A stretch of DNA of 59,449 bases from an uncultured bacterium. Lineage in GTDB: Bacteria; Patescibacteriota; Minisyncoccia; Phycocordibacterales; UBA2100. The stretch lies in contig CAINVT010000058.1 of assembly GCA_903854215.1 (NCBI GenBank), forward strand, positions 1-59,449, in the 5' to 3' direction. The translations under genes and the position numbers were made by a program. Each line of letters begins with the position of its first letter. The first letter of the stretch is position 1. The notes under the pieces are model-generated. The model was not told the DNA's origin. It worked only from the letters and a program-made list of their open reading frames with translations, and searched no databases. Below, one piece after another: positions 1 to 6,409 of the stretch.

Positions 1-769
1 ATCCATTCGGATTTCCTGTAATCTGTACACTGTTTTCTGTAAACTGGCATCACACTGCGTGTGATGCACCCTCTTCAACTCCTTGTAGACATATGGTTTC
101 AGTTCTATTTCACTCCCCTCACCGGGGTTCTTTTCACCTTTCCCTCGCGGTACTAGTTCACTATCGATCTGAAGAAGTATGTAGCCTTACCGGTTAGTTC
201 CGGCAAATTCACTCAGGCTATTCGTGTCCTGAGTTACTCAAGAACTACAGCCATAGAGTTGCTTTGATTTCGAGTACGGGACTATTACCCTCTGGGGTCG
301 CACTTCCCAGTGCGTTCCTCTATCTAAGCAATTTTTGACTCTACCTATTACTAGCGCTGTAGCCTTATGACCCCCATCCCCTTAGACAGTTGCTAGTTGA
401 TAGTTGATAGTTTTTAGAAGATCAGCTCGTGCATTTCTGCATTTCGCTAACAACTAATAACTAACAACTTCTTTACTGGCCCCTATCTAAGTGGCTGAGT
501 TTGGGCTGATCCCGTTTCGCTCGCCGCTACTAAGGGAATAACTATTGTTCTCTTTTCCTCCTGGTACTGAGATGTTTCACTTCCCAGGGTAAGCTCCTCT
601 CTGCGTTTAAGAGAGAGGTCATGGAAGTTCGTTCCATGGGGTTTCCCCATTCAGAAATCTCCGGATCAAAGGTTGCTAAGCACCTCCCCGAAGCATATCG
701 CCGCTATGCCGCGTCTTTCATCGCCTTCTTCAGTCAAGGCATCCACCATACGCCCTTATTCAGAACTCC
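1..769 (-). rRNA. rrl: 23S rRNA, 5' part (gene continues past the left edge)
   Basis: Read on the minus strand, the start matches the bacterial 23S 5' region: GGTGGATGCC lies at 747-738, followed by recognisable stretches such as AGTAGCGGCGAGCGAA and ACCGCGAGGGAAAGG. The 5' end is placed about 22 nt before GGTGGATGCC by comparison with E. coli, so it is approximate. Only about 770 nt of the gene is present. The region between E. coli helices 16 and 18 is enlarged by a long AT-rich hairpin (about 393-475), and a second expansion begins at the window edge near helix 25. No 16S gene lies upstream within the window, so the two rRNA genes appear unlinked here. Confidence 0.95.
393..475 (-). other. 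AT-rich hairpin insertion in 23S rRNA
   Basis: Within the 23S gene, two 22-nt arms built from GTTGTTAG/CTAGCAAC-like units can form a helix with only three mismatches, closing a loop of about 40 nt. The arms consist of imperfect 7-nt repeats (GTTGATA, GTTATTA). In E. coli this part of the molecule is much shorter. It is an rRNA expansion segment; there is no sign of an intron endonuclease. Confidence 0.7.
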
Positions 770-906
770 CGCTAGGAATTCTGAGAACCGCGTACCCTAA
801 TCCATGTCTAAACAGATTAGGTTATTTTGAATCATCGTATCAATTCATTCCGACACCGCTGTCTTCGTGAATGAGGGACGACGATTTGTTATTTGTTTTA
901 GATTAT

Positions 907-1043
907 CCAGTACCACGTTCAGATCTCGAAAATGTGAAGTGGGGGCGATCGGAGGACGAACCTCGGCCGACCGCCCCACACCCCCCGCCTCGTGAACGAA
1001 GATATCGCGAGGCTAAGAGAAAAAGAGCTGAACGTGGTACTGG
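907..1043 (-). ncRNA. Structured RNA domain closed by a perfect 16-bp stem
   Basis: CCAGTACCACGTTCAG at 907-922 is the exact reverse complement of 1028-1043. Inside lie a GC-rich hairpin around 940-985 (GTGGGGGCG pairing with CGCCCCAC, imperfect) and a second hairpin at about 988-1014 (GCCTCG pairing with CGAGGC). The layout is a three-way junction. It lies within the predicted 23S leader, so it may be an rRNA processing or antitermination element, or a separate RNA. I find no SRP GGAAGG loop or 6S-like bubble. Confidence 0.45.
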
Positions 1044-1219
1044 ATGTGCCCCGCGCAATTTTCTTTGCACGAGGTTCCTTTTTCTCATCCGGTAGACGAT
1101 ACCGAGATAAGAAGTTTTGATTCTTGCTTTGCCGCGCCAAAGTCGCTTACGCGACGACGGCGGGTAAAGTTTTTTGTTTGTGTCGTTATTCAGTTTTCAA
1201 CGAGCATGTATATGGTACG

Positions 1220-1241
1220 AAAAAAGCCGCTGAGGAGCGGC
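1220..1241 (-). terminator. Intrinsic terminator in the rRNA leader
   Basis: On the minus strand GCCGCT-CCTC-AGCGGC is followed directly by six T residues. It sits about 65-85 nt after the predicted start of transcription at about 1306, so it would end a short RNA or act as an attenuator ahead of the 23S gene. Confidence 0.65.
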
Positions 1242-1312
1242 CAGGGTTATCAGCTCGAGAGCCGGCTAACCTTGCCACTTCGCGCTAAATTCATTACTCA
1301 TATACGCTCGCG

Positions 1313-1341
1313 AGTATAGACGACTCTATTACTCGTGTCAA
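1313..1341 (-). promoter_or_regulatory. Predicted rRNA promoter
   Basis: Minus strand: -35 TTGACA (1341-1336), a 17-bp spacer and -10 TATACT (1318-1313). This is near-consensus for a housekeeping sigma factor and among the strongest promoters in the window. It points toward the 23S gene, with a predicted start near 1306. Confidence 0.65.
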
Positions 1342-1358
1342 ATCGAGGTCGAGGGCAA

Positions 1359-1408
1359 AAATACAAAGGTCGGAGCTTAGGGTATTCCACGCTCCGACCT
1401 TTGTATTT
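1359..1408. repeat. Perfect hairpin with 18-bp arms
   Basis: Positions 1359-1376 and 1391-1408 are exact reverse complements (core CAAAGGTCGGAGC) around a 14-nt loop. There is no T-tract on either strand, so it is not a typical terminator. It lies between the NUDIX gene end and the rRNA promoter. Other intergenic hairpins here share the AGGTCGGA/AGGTCAGA core (2774-2815, 13138-13163). Confidence 0.6.
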
Positions 1409-1485
1409 CAGGCGTATTACGACACAAAATTTCTAAAGAAAACGACCTCTTTTTCTCCCGCCAAATGCCGATGTAAAAGTTTGCA

Positions 1486-1506
1486 CCCCGCGGATTTTCC
1501 GCGGGG
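1486..1506 (-). terminator. GC-rich hairpin after the NUDIX gene
   Basis: CCCCGCGGA and TCCGCGGGG form a 9-bp stem with a 3-nt loop, 15 nt past the stop codon of the NUDIX gene. The T-tract on the minus side is weak (ACTTTTA), while on the plus side CTATTTTTT follows. It is probably the terminator of the NUDIX transcript. Confidence 0.5.
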
Positions 1507-1520
1507 CGCACTCTATTTTT

Positions 1521-1958
1521 TCAGAGCATACTTCGCTTCCGAAGTAACCGTGTCAAAACGTGACGTTCATGCGGTGGCAACGATGGCAACGCCAGCGCTG
1601 CTTCTACGGTGAACCATGCCTTTCCTTGTCCTTCACGCAGCTGCAATCGCTGCCACGGTTCCCAGTGCACGATGAACGTATGGTCGAGCACGCGCATAAC
1701 TGCTCGCCCGCGCTTCTTGAAATGCCACGCTACATCGAATAATCGATGTTCGGGCAAAAGACCATAGCCGAGTTCTTCTCTCCATTCACGACAAAGAGCT
1801 TGAAACGGAGACTCGCCCCGTTCGACACCGCCACCAAAGAATGCCCCGCAACCGGGATAGACATGTGCCCGCCTGCATCGTAAATGAAGAAGCACCCGAC
1901 CATCTCTTCTCAGCAGCATGGCACATGCCCCGCGCTTGTGATGTGTTATGTGCCGCAT
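1521..1958 (-). CDS. NUDIX hydrolase
   Basis: A 145-residue NUDIX protein, expected to hydrolyse a nucleoside diphosphate linked to another group, as in MutT-type sanitation; the substrate cannot be told from sequence. Residues 43-65 match the NUDIX box GX5EX7REUXEEXGU, with REWREELGY carrying the Mg2+-binding glutamates. Length is typical for a single-domain member. The ATG is preceded by a strong Shine-Dalgarno (AAGGAGG, about 6 nt away). A promoter (TTGACC, 17 bp, CACTAT at 2010-1982) overlaps the end of the upstream nucleotidyltransferase gene, and a hairpin follows the stop, so it is probably monocistronic. Confidence 0.88.
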   Translation of the reverse strand: MRHITHHKRGACAMLLRRDGRVLLHLRCRRAHVYPGCGAFFGGGVERGESPFQALCREWREELGYGLLPEHRLFDVAWHFKKRGRAVMRVLDHTFIVHWEPWQRLQLREGQGKAWFTVEAALALPSLPPHERHVLTRLLRKRSML

Positions 1959-1981
1959 TGGGCGCCTCCTTCCCCCTGAGG

Positions 1982-2010
1982 ATAGTGCAGAAAAAATCGT
2001 GCGTGGTCAA
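1982..2010 (-). promoter_or_regulatory. Promoter of the NUDIX gene
   Basis: Minus strand -35 TTGACC (2010-2005), 17-bp spacer, -10 CACTAT (1987-1982). The predicted start is near 1975, giving a leader of about 17 nt that includes the AAGGAGG Shine-Dalgarno. The -35 overlaps the stop codon of the preceding gene. Confidence 0.5.
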
Positions 2011-2690
2011 ACTTGTTTTAAAATTACTTCTGCTCGCACGAGATCCTCGGGATCCGTGATGACAATCCAATAGGATGCTTCAATAAGATGCAGCGGTTGT
2101 TTTGATGCAAGGATGGTTTGTGGCAGTCCATACTCATCGCTACCGGGTACTTTCGGGATCATCGGATAATCAAAGATTTTCGTATCAAGGAGGAATGCTC
2201 CGGTACTCAAAAAACCCGACCCACCATCATGATGCGATGCTTCGATAATATCTTTCACTAAACGATTCTCACCGAAGACAACTTTCGCCGCACTGGTAAG
2301 ATCATCACGTTGAAGACCAAGCACCGTCCACTCAGTCGACTGTGCGAGTACCCGTATATCTTGTGGCGCATAAATGTCGTCACCGTTGAGAACGAGGAAG
2401 CGATCTGTGAGTAAATCTTTCGCACGAGCGAGGGCGCCCATGGTGCCATCGAGAATATCCTGCTCGACATAGCACATATGTTTGCCATTATAGTTTTCGC
2501 CGAATCGCTCTCGTATCTTATTAGCAAGATAGCCGACAATGAGAATGATCTCATCGACTTCTTCGGGCAATGCATCGAACTTATGTTCAAGAAGCGATTT
2601 CCCCGCCACTTCGAGCATCGGCTTCGGAGTCTCATCCGTCAAAGGCTTCATGCGCGTGCCGCGACCGGCGGCAAGAATGACTGCTTGCAT
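2007..2690 (-). CDS. Sugar-1-phosphate nucleotidyltransferase
   Basis: A 227-residue NTP_transferase-family enzyme that would make an NDP-sugar from a sugar-1-phosphate and an NTP, in the cytoplasm. The N-terminal GRGTRMKPLT nucleotide loop (about residues 9-18) is followed by PKPM, and NGDD near residue 103 fits the metal-binding aspartate region. It is shorter than RfbA/GlmU-type enzymes and lacks a hexapeptide-repeat domain. The sugar is unknown. The ATG at 2690 was chosen because TATAAT ends 7 nt before it (2702-2697), suggesting a leaderless mRNA; an in-frame upstream extension would run through that promoter. Confidence 0.85.
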   Translation of the reverse strand: MQAVILAAGRGTRMKPLTDETPKPMLEVAGKSLLEHKFDALPEEVDEIILIVGYLANKIRERFGENYNGKHMCYVEQDILDGTMGALARAKDLLTDRFLVLNGDDIYAPQDIRVLAQSTEWTVLGLQRDDLTSAAKVVFGENRLVKDIIEASHHDGGSGFLSTGAFLLDTKIFDYPMIPKVPGSDEYGLPQTILASKQPLHLIEASYWIVITDPEDLVRAEVILKQV

Positions 2691-2737
2691 GCGGGCATTA
2701 TACAACAAAAAGCGGATCCAAAAAAGAACAAGGGTCG

Positions 2738-2815
2738 GACCTTGGTAGCAACCCAAGGTCTAAGTAATTTAGAACATAGGTCAGAACTTGGATACCCTTA
2801 AGCTCTGACCTATGT
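2738..2815 (-). terminator. Two hairpins between the TM protein and nucleotidyltransferase genes
   Basis: The first has 12-bp perfect arms (2774-2785 with 2804-2815, core AGGTCAGA). The second has 8-bp arms (GACCTTGG at 2738-2745 with CCAAGGTC at 2753-2760) and is followed on the minus strand by GTTCTTTTTT. The second could terminate the upstream membrane-protein transcript; the first may be a member of the AGGTC palindrome family. Confidence 0.5.
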
Positions 2816-2824
2816 ACAACTCAC

Positions 2825-3517
2825 TTATTTCTGATCGTGTGACATCTCGCTGCGGATGTGTTCGATGGCACGTGCAGCCGCATCCTTGCCGCCGAGACCG
2901 AACGCAAGGCCGAATGCAATCGAGAGTGCGATCACGACTCCGGTAAAAAGCGTATTGATGAAGTCGGTGCCGATGCCGAGCTGCGTCATAACCGTCATAA
3001 TCGCGAAGATCCAGATCGCCCACTTGGCAACGGTGCCGGCGAAGTTACCGTGACGCGATCCCGCTGCACGCGCAGATCCTGCGATGAGTTTCTTCACGAC
3101 TTCCGCGACGACCGCGGCGAGAATAAGTATCAAGGCAGCAATGATCACGTGCGGCAAGTAGAGAAGGACAACTTGTTCGAGAACGATGGTCACCATGGTG
3201 AGCCCAAGTATGCTCAACGATGCGCCGAGGAATCCGAGGATCACGAACCACATGACCAGCGTTCCGAGGAAACGTCCGGTATTGAGTTTGAAACCGAGAT
3301 CTTTTGCTACCTCATCGAGACCGGCAGATTTCATCACGTCGTCGATGTGTAAGACTTTTACGACTTCGATGATGATGCGGTACAAAATGACACCGACGAT
3401 CCATCCTACGATAAGAACGATGACCGCCGCGATGATCATCGGCACATATTGAAGGACAACGAACCAGAGATCACCGAAGGATCCCTGTACTGCACCGGCG
3501 GATTGCGAGACTATCAT
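2825..3517 (-). CDS. Conserved-TM-helix (MscS-related) membrane protein
   Basis: A 230-residue integral membrane protein with about five hydrophobic segments (roughly residues 20-48, 84-112, 115-140, 165-185, 190-212). The last segment contains AFGLAFGLGGKDAA, which resembles the pore-lining helix of MscS channels and the conserved TM-helix family PF05552. The cytoplasmic beta domain of true MscS is absent; the protein ends with a short charged tail. It may be a small channel or a scaffold protein of that family. A full MscS homologue is found separately at 55008-55850. The function is tentative. Confidence 0.7.
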   Translation of the reverse strand: MIVSQSAGAVQGSFGDLWFVVLQYVPMIIAAVIVLIVGWIVGVILYRIIIEVVKVLHIDDVMKSAGLDEVAKDLGFKLNTGRFLGTLVMWFVILGFLGASLSILGLTMVTIVLEQVVLLYLPHVIIAALILILAAVVAEVVKKLIAGSARAAGSRHGNFAGTVAKWAIWIFAIMTVMTQLGIGTDFINTLFTGVVIALSIAFGLAFGLGGKDAAARAIEHIRSEMSHDQK

Positions 3518-3645
3518 AAATATAAATGAGTAATTAATTTTGAATAATGAAAGATTTGCGACCTCTTATATACTCAAAATGATAGCATCCTATTGCACGA
3601 CTTTTCGACGCTCATTTCCCTCCTGTGGATAGGTTGATAGATTCA

Positions 3646-4281
3646 CTAGAGCAAGCGTGTCTTGTCTAAGAGTACGAGATGCGGGAAATCGAGCGTATCG
3701 CGAATGAGACGATCTTGCACCGTCAGCCGGTAGCGAAATTCAGGCGTCGTGAATGCGGCGTAGCGGATCTCACGTCCGAAACTTTGTTCAAGTCCTTTGA
3801 GCGCCGTCTCGAGACGTTGCTTACTGAGACCGTCTGCCGCAAGCAAAAGATCGGCAGGGCGTGTCGGGTCGCCCATGAAATTGCCCGAGAGCACGACGAC
3901 GCCGAGTCGGCCGATATGCTTCAGTGCGGTCGTGATCGTATCGTATCGTGCGGGCGATACCTCATGCACAAAAGTAGATAACGCACGAAAATGTTCGAAG
4001 TCGGTATTCACTGTCCATACCGGCTCGGTCTTCTTTGTAGAATTTTTCTTCACCAGCTTTCCGTTCTGTAAGACGGGCATCGGCAATTCCTTACCTCTCG
4101 TGATGGCCGCTATGTGTTCAAGTTCTCGTAGTGCGCGACTTGCAATGCGCGGTGTAATGCCGGCCCGCTTGGCAGCAAGTACAAGGGTGAATGATTCGGC
4201 ATCATTGAATATAAAGATACGCAGCAGACGTGCGCGCGCCGTATCGCCGATAAGTTCCGCCAAAAAATCCTTGCTTTTCAT
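3646..4281 (-). CDS. Winged-helix transcriptional regulator with nucleotidyltransferase-like domain
   Basis: A 211-residue protein. The N-terminal 70 residues (LLRIFIFNDAESFTL, then AGITPRIASRALRELE) look like a winged helix, and the C-terminal half (GVVVLSGNFMG, then ADLLLAADGLS) resembles the nucleotidyltransferase-like fold often joined to it in archaea and CPR genomes. The classical catalytic GS/DxD pair is not clear, so it may be non-catalytic. TACTAT (4293-4288) ends 6 nt before the ATG, implying a leaderless mRNA. It lies directly downstream of the rplJL terminator and is therefore a separate transcript. The regulatory target is unknown. Confidence 0.6.
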   Translation of the reverse strand: MKSKDFLAELIGDTARARLLRIFIFNDAESFTLVLAAKRAGITPRIASRALRELEHIAAITRGKELPMPVLQNGKLVKKNSTKKTEPVWTVNTDFEHFRALSTFVHEVSPARYDTITTALKHIGRLGVVVLSGNFMGDPTRPADLLLAADGLSKQRLETALKGLEQSFGREIRYAAFTTPEFRYRLTVQDRLIRDTLDFPHLVLLDKTRLL

Positions 4282-4309
4282 ATGCCGATAGTATCACGTG
4301 TCAGCCGCC

Positions 4310-4355
4310 AAAAGAAACCGGCCCCGACACAGGTGTGCCGAGGCCGGTTTCTTTT
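4310..4355 (-). terminator. Strong terminator after the rplJL region
   Basis: AAACCGGCC pairs with GGCCGGTTT inside a longer imperfect stem, with CTTTT on one side and AAAAG on the other, so it can act on both strands. It lies past the duplicated RNA elements and ends the rplJ-rplL transcript. Confidence 0.75.
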
Positions 4356-4367
4356 GTTGCCCACAAA

Positions 4368-4495
4368 GTTCAGCGTTCGATAGTAAGTTGGATTACTTCA
4401 ACGTTACCTTCGTCGAAATCTGCTGATTTCGACATGATTCCCACATATGGGAATCACCACCCGGAAAAGTTACTTAAGAGTAACTTTTCCTCCAG
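4368..4495 (-). repeat. Structured RNA element, copy A (distal)
   Basis: Shares, in the same order, four blocks with copy B: GGAAAAGTTACT..AGTAACTTTTCC (12-bp hairpin), a second hairpin with a 4-nt loop, AAGGTAACGTTGAA and GCTGAAC. In this copy the second hairpin is GTCGAAATC-AGCA-GATTTCGAC (minus strand). The stem differs from copy B but pairing is kept, which points to selected RNA structure. It lies 156 nt beyond the rplL stop and is transcribed with it. Confidence 0.65.
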
Positions 4496-4551
4496 GCCGG
4501 ACGCTACTGCGTCCGGCACGTTACTGAGCGTCGGGCCTTTGACGGCATCAC

Positions 4552-4676
4552 GTTCAGCAAATGATTGTTGGATTATTTCAACGTTACCTTGGTCAAAAAG
4601 CTGCTGCTTTTTGACACTTCTCGGGCCAAGCCCTCGTCGCCACGGAAAAGTTACTTAAGAGTAACTTTTCCTCCAG
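4552..4676 (-). repeat. Structured RNA element, copy B (overlaps the rplL 3' end)
   Basis: The first hairpin contains the last codons and the stop of rplL (4644-4671). The second is GTCAAAAAGC-AGCA-GCTTTTTGAC on the minus strand, with the same AGCA loop as copy A and a rearranged but paired stem. A further hairpin (GCCGGACGC with GCGTCCGGC, 4497-4518) lies between the two copies. The array could stabilise the 3' end or attenuate transcription. Confidence 0.65.
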
Positions 4677-5070
4677 CCTCTTCGATCTTCTTCTTCCATG
4701 CTTCTGCGTCTTCCTTCTTGACTGCAGGCTTGAGCATGGCAGGAGCAGATTCGACGAGTGTCTTCGCTTCGGCAAGTCCGAGCGCGAGCAACTCCTTCAC
4801 CGCTTTGATAACGGCGATCTTCTGTTCGCCGATCGCAGTAAGTTCAACATCGAACTCTGATTTCTCATCAGCGACAGCACCTGCTGCAGCCGGACCGGCA
4901 ACAGCGACAGCTGCGGCCGAGACACCCCACTTTTTCTCAAGTAACTTCACGAGCTCATTCGCTTCGAGGATCGTGAGCTTCTCCATTGCTTCGACAAGAG
5001 TCTTGAAGTGTGAAGGGACGACAACGTCCGCCTCCGCTCCTTCGACTTTCACTTCAGTATCTTCAGTCAT
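4651..5070 (-). CDS. rplL: Ribosomal protein bL12 (L7/L12)
   Basis: 139 residues. The N-terminal dimerisation region ([25 protein letters not shown]), an Ala/Val/Gly hinge and the C-terminal factor-binding domain ([33 protein letters not shown], ending [10 protein letters not shown]) are all clear. It forms the ribosomal stalk with uL10 and recruits translation GTPases. An extra acidic stretch of about 20 residues precedes the usual start. ATG at 5070 is preferred over a TTG nine bases upstream. It follows rplJ by 27 nt in the classical order; rpoB is not downstream here. Its stop codon lies inside a hairpin that is duplicated downstream. Confidence 0.95.
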   Translation of the reverse strand: MTEDTEVKVEGAEADVVVPSHFKTLVEAMEKLTILEANELVKLLEKKWGVSAAAVAVAGPAAAGAVADEKSEFDVELTAIGEQKIAVIKAVKELLALGLAEAKTLVESAPAMLKPAVKKEDAEAWKKKIEEAGGKVTLK

Positions 5071-5097
5071 AATTTTCAATTTTTAATTTTATAATTT

Positions 5098-5601
5098 TTA
5101 TGCACTCATTTTCTGCGCGCGTTGGTCGATGACCATCGCGAGACGCGTGAGCGGCGAGTTGATGAGGTTCACCAACTTGCCACGCAAGACATCCAAGGAC
5201 GGGATCGTGGCGATCTCTTGCATCGCTGCGGCATCGACGAACTTGCCGTCAAAAATACCGCCGAGGATGACAAGCTTCTCCGGACCCCATTCTTTGCCGA
5301 AGCTATGAATGCGATTGGCCGGCAATGTGGAATCGGTACTTGTCGTGTTGTACGCGACAGCGACTTCACCATCCATCGGCACATTCTGATGGTCGTGACC
5401 GAGGTTATCGAGTGCACGCCGGATCAACGTCTTCTTCGCAACCGTGTAACCCAAGCCGTCAGCGCGGAATGCACGGCGCATCTTTGATTCCTGCGCGACG
5501 GTGACGCCTTTGAAGTGGACGAAGACCGAGGATGCAGCGCTTTTGATAGCGCCCTCGACCTGGTCGATTATTTCCTTCTTCTGGTCTCTTGTTTTTGCCA
5601 T
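5098..5601 (-). CDS. rplJ: Ribosomal protein uL10
   Basis: 167 residues, starting MAKTRDQKKEIIDQVEGAIKSA and including the conserved TVAKKTLIRRAL rRNA-binding segment (about residues 50-62) and the EVAVAYN/DSTLPANRIHSF region. The C-terminal helix that binds bL12 dimers is present (LINSPLTRLAMVIDQRAQ). It anchors the stalk on 23S rRNA. Co-transcribed with rplL from a promoter at 5865-5892 through a leader of about 255 nt, consistent with autoregulation as known for L10 leaders, although a specific L10 binding motif could not be confirmed. Confidence 0.95.
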   Translation of the reverse strand: MAKTRDQKKEIIDQVEGAIKSAASSVFVHFKGVTVAQESKMRRAFRADGLGYTVAKKTLIRRALDNLGHDHQNVPMDGEVAVAYNTTSTDSTLPANRIHSFGKEWGPEKLVILGGIFDGKFVDAAAMQEIATIPSLDVLRGKLVNLINSPLTRLAMVIDQRAQKMSA

Positions 5602-5857
5602 GTATGTTCTAGATGTTATGGCACTAATAATGTGTACCCGCGTAAAGGACGTAAAATTGCTACGCAATCACGTCCCTCGCGGTTGTGAAAATTGTAGTCG
5701 CTTTCGCTTCTCAATTTTCTACAAGGCTTCGAGAGTTCTAAGGCTTAACCTTGGAACGTTCGACCTCAAGCAAGCTTCGTCCTTCCGTAGCCGCGTCAGA
5801 CGCGGCGGAGAAGGAGCTGAAATGAAACCTTCCAGTACTCGCTTTCTCTGGCCTTAT
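5602..5857 (-). promoter_or_regulatory. rplJ 5' leader, probable L10-type autoregulatory region
   Basis: The 256-nt untranslated leader has at least three hairpins on the minus strand: GCCGCGT-CTG-ACGCGGC (about 5789-5805), GAAAATTG paired with CAATTTTC around a GCGAAAGC segment (about 5690-5720), and GGACGT..ATTGC-GTA-GCAAT..ACGTCC (about 5648-5676). Position and length fit an uL10 leader; the RNA kink-turn itself was not identified. Confidence 0.45.
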
Positions 5858-5864
5858 GCGATGC

Positions 5865-5892
5865 ATAGTACATTGTTTCGACACAACGTCAA
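5865..5892 (-). promoter_or_regulatory. rplJL promoter
   Basis: -35 TTGACG (5892-5887), 16-bp spacer, -10 TACTAT (5870-5865) on the minus strand. It is back-to-back with a plus-strand promoter at 5894-5921 having the same -10 hexamer and spacing. Confidence 0.6.
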
Positions 5893-5893
5893 T

Positions 5894-5921
5894 TTGATTT
5901 TCACCAACAATGTGTTACTAT
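5894..5921 (+). promoter_or_regulatory. Promoter of the orphan gene at 5960
   Basis: -35 TTGATT (5894-5899), 16-bp spacer, -10 TACTAT (5916-5921). Predicted start near 5928, about 20 nt ahead of the Shine-Dalgarno GGAGGAAGG (5948-5956). Confidence 0.55.
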
Positions 5922-5959
5922 ATATCTCAGGTGCGTCCATGCACTTCGGAGGAAGGACG

Positions 5960-6343
5960 TTGACATCTGTTCAAATAATCAGTCCCGAGGAGATGGCAAC
6001 TCTCCTTGAGGAAATCAGTCTACGGGGCCGTGTGGCCAATATTGTTCTTCGCGATGATCGCCCTGATGCGCGAAGTGTGGCCATGCAGTTGCGAGCAAAA
6101 GTCAATTTGACTGATAGAGGCGAGAATCGCGTATCAAAAATCGGCGGGGGACGCATAACGCCCAACAGGGCAAAGGTTCTCTTGTTTGAGATACTCCTCC
6201 TCAACATCTATGCCCATGACCCCGGCGTATACACAGAGTTCGTCGCATGTATGCGTGACGGTCGATTGATGGAAAATCAGGTCCAGGCCAGATATATAAG
6301 AGAAATTGCCAAGCGGCACGGCCTTGTGGTTCCGAGTTTCTGA
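5960..6343 (+). CDS. Orphan hypothetical protein, 127 aa (TTG start)
   Basis: I do not recognise this family. The start was set at TTG 5960 because a strong Shine-Dalgarno, GGAGGAAGG, ends 3 nt before it (GGAGGA spaced 6 nt); an in-frame ATG at 5939 lies upstream of that site. The protein is soluble-looking, with an N-terminal SVQIISPEEMATLLEEI stretch, a basic middle (NRVSKIGGGRITPNRAKVLLFEILL) that might bind nucleic acid, and a C-terminal helix QVQARYIREIAKRHG. It has its own promoter and a bidirectional terminator, diverges from rplJL and is convergent with a tiny membrane-protein gene. It fits the class of monocistronic small genes with strong ribosome-binding sites seen elsewhere in the window. 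Confidence 0.7.
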   Translation: MTSVQIISPEEMATLLEEISLRGRVANIVLRDDRPDARSVAMQLRAKVNLTDRGENRVSKIGGGRITPNRAKVLLFEILLLNIYAHDPGVYTEFVACMRDGRLMENQVQARYIREIAKRHGLVVPSF

Positions 6344-6365
6344 CCGTTAAGTTGCCGATCCGAAA

Positions 6366-6398
6366 AAGCGTCGGGAATCCTTCGGGATCCCGGCGCTT
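6366..6398. terminator. Bidirectional terminator
   Basis: AAGCGTCGGGA and TCCCGGCGCTT form a long stem with A-rich and T-rich flanks (ATATTTTTA on plus, CTTTTTC on minus). It separates the orphan gene at 5960 from the convergent small membrane-protein gene at 6410. Confidence 0.75.
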
Positions 6399-6409
6399 AT
6401 ATTTTTATA

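Larger units (their letters stand above)
770..1341 (-). other. Long structured leader upstream of 23S
   Basis: About 570 bases without a protein gene separate the 23S 5' end from its likely promoter. On the minus strand it holds, in order, a sigma70-type promoter (1313-1341), an intrinsic terminator (1220-1241), a TTGAAAACTGAATA stretch (about 1203-1190) resembling rRNA spacer antitermination regions, a folded domain with a 16-bp closing stem (907-1043) and two small hairpins just ahead of the mature 23S end (798-825 and 769-790). No tRNA or 16S is seen in it. Confidence 0.55.

Noticed and set aside
907-1043. SRP RNA, 6S RNA, RNase P RNA or tmRNA in the rRNA leader
   Set aside because: The GGAAGG/GCAGCC apical loop of SRP RNA, the 6S bubble, RNase P conserved regions and a tRNA-like end are all missing.
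2858-3352. 164-codon plus-strand frame opposite the MscS-related membrane protein
   Set aside because: Composition (very rich in Arg, Glu, Asp and His) is that of an antisense frame of a hydrophobic gene, with no start or promoter.
3518-3645. 13-codon frame after AGGAGG (MSVEKSCNRMLSF) upstream of the membrane-protein gene
   Set aside because: Too short to support from one sequence, and no link to a hairpin switch was seen.
5501-5938. Long N-terminal extension of the orphan gene at 5960
   Set aside because: It runs through rplJ's leader and promoters on the opposite strand, and the strong Shine-Dalgarno sits just before TTG 5960.
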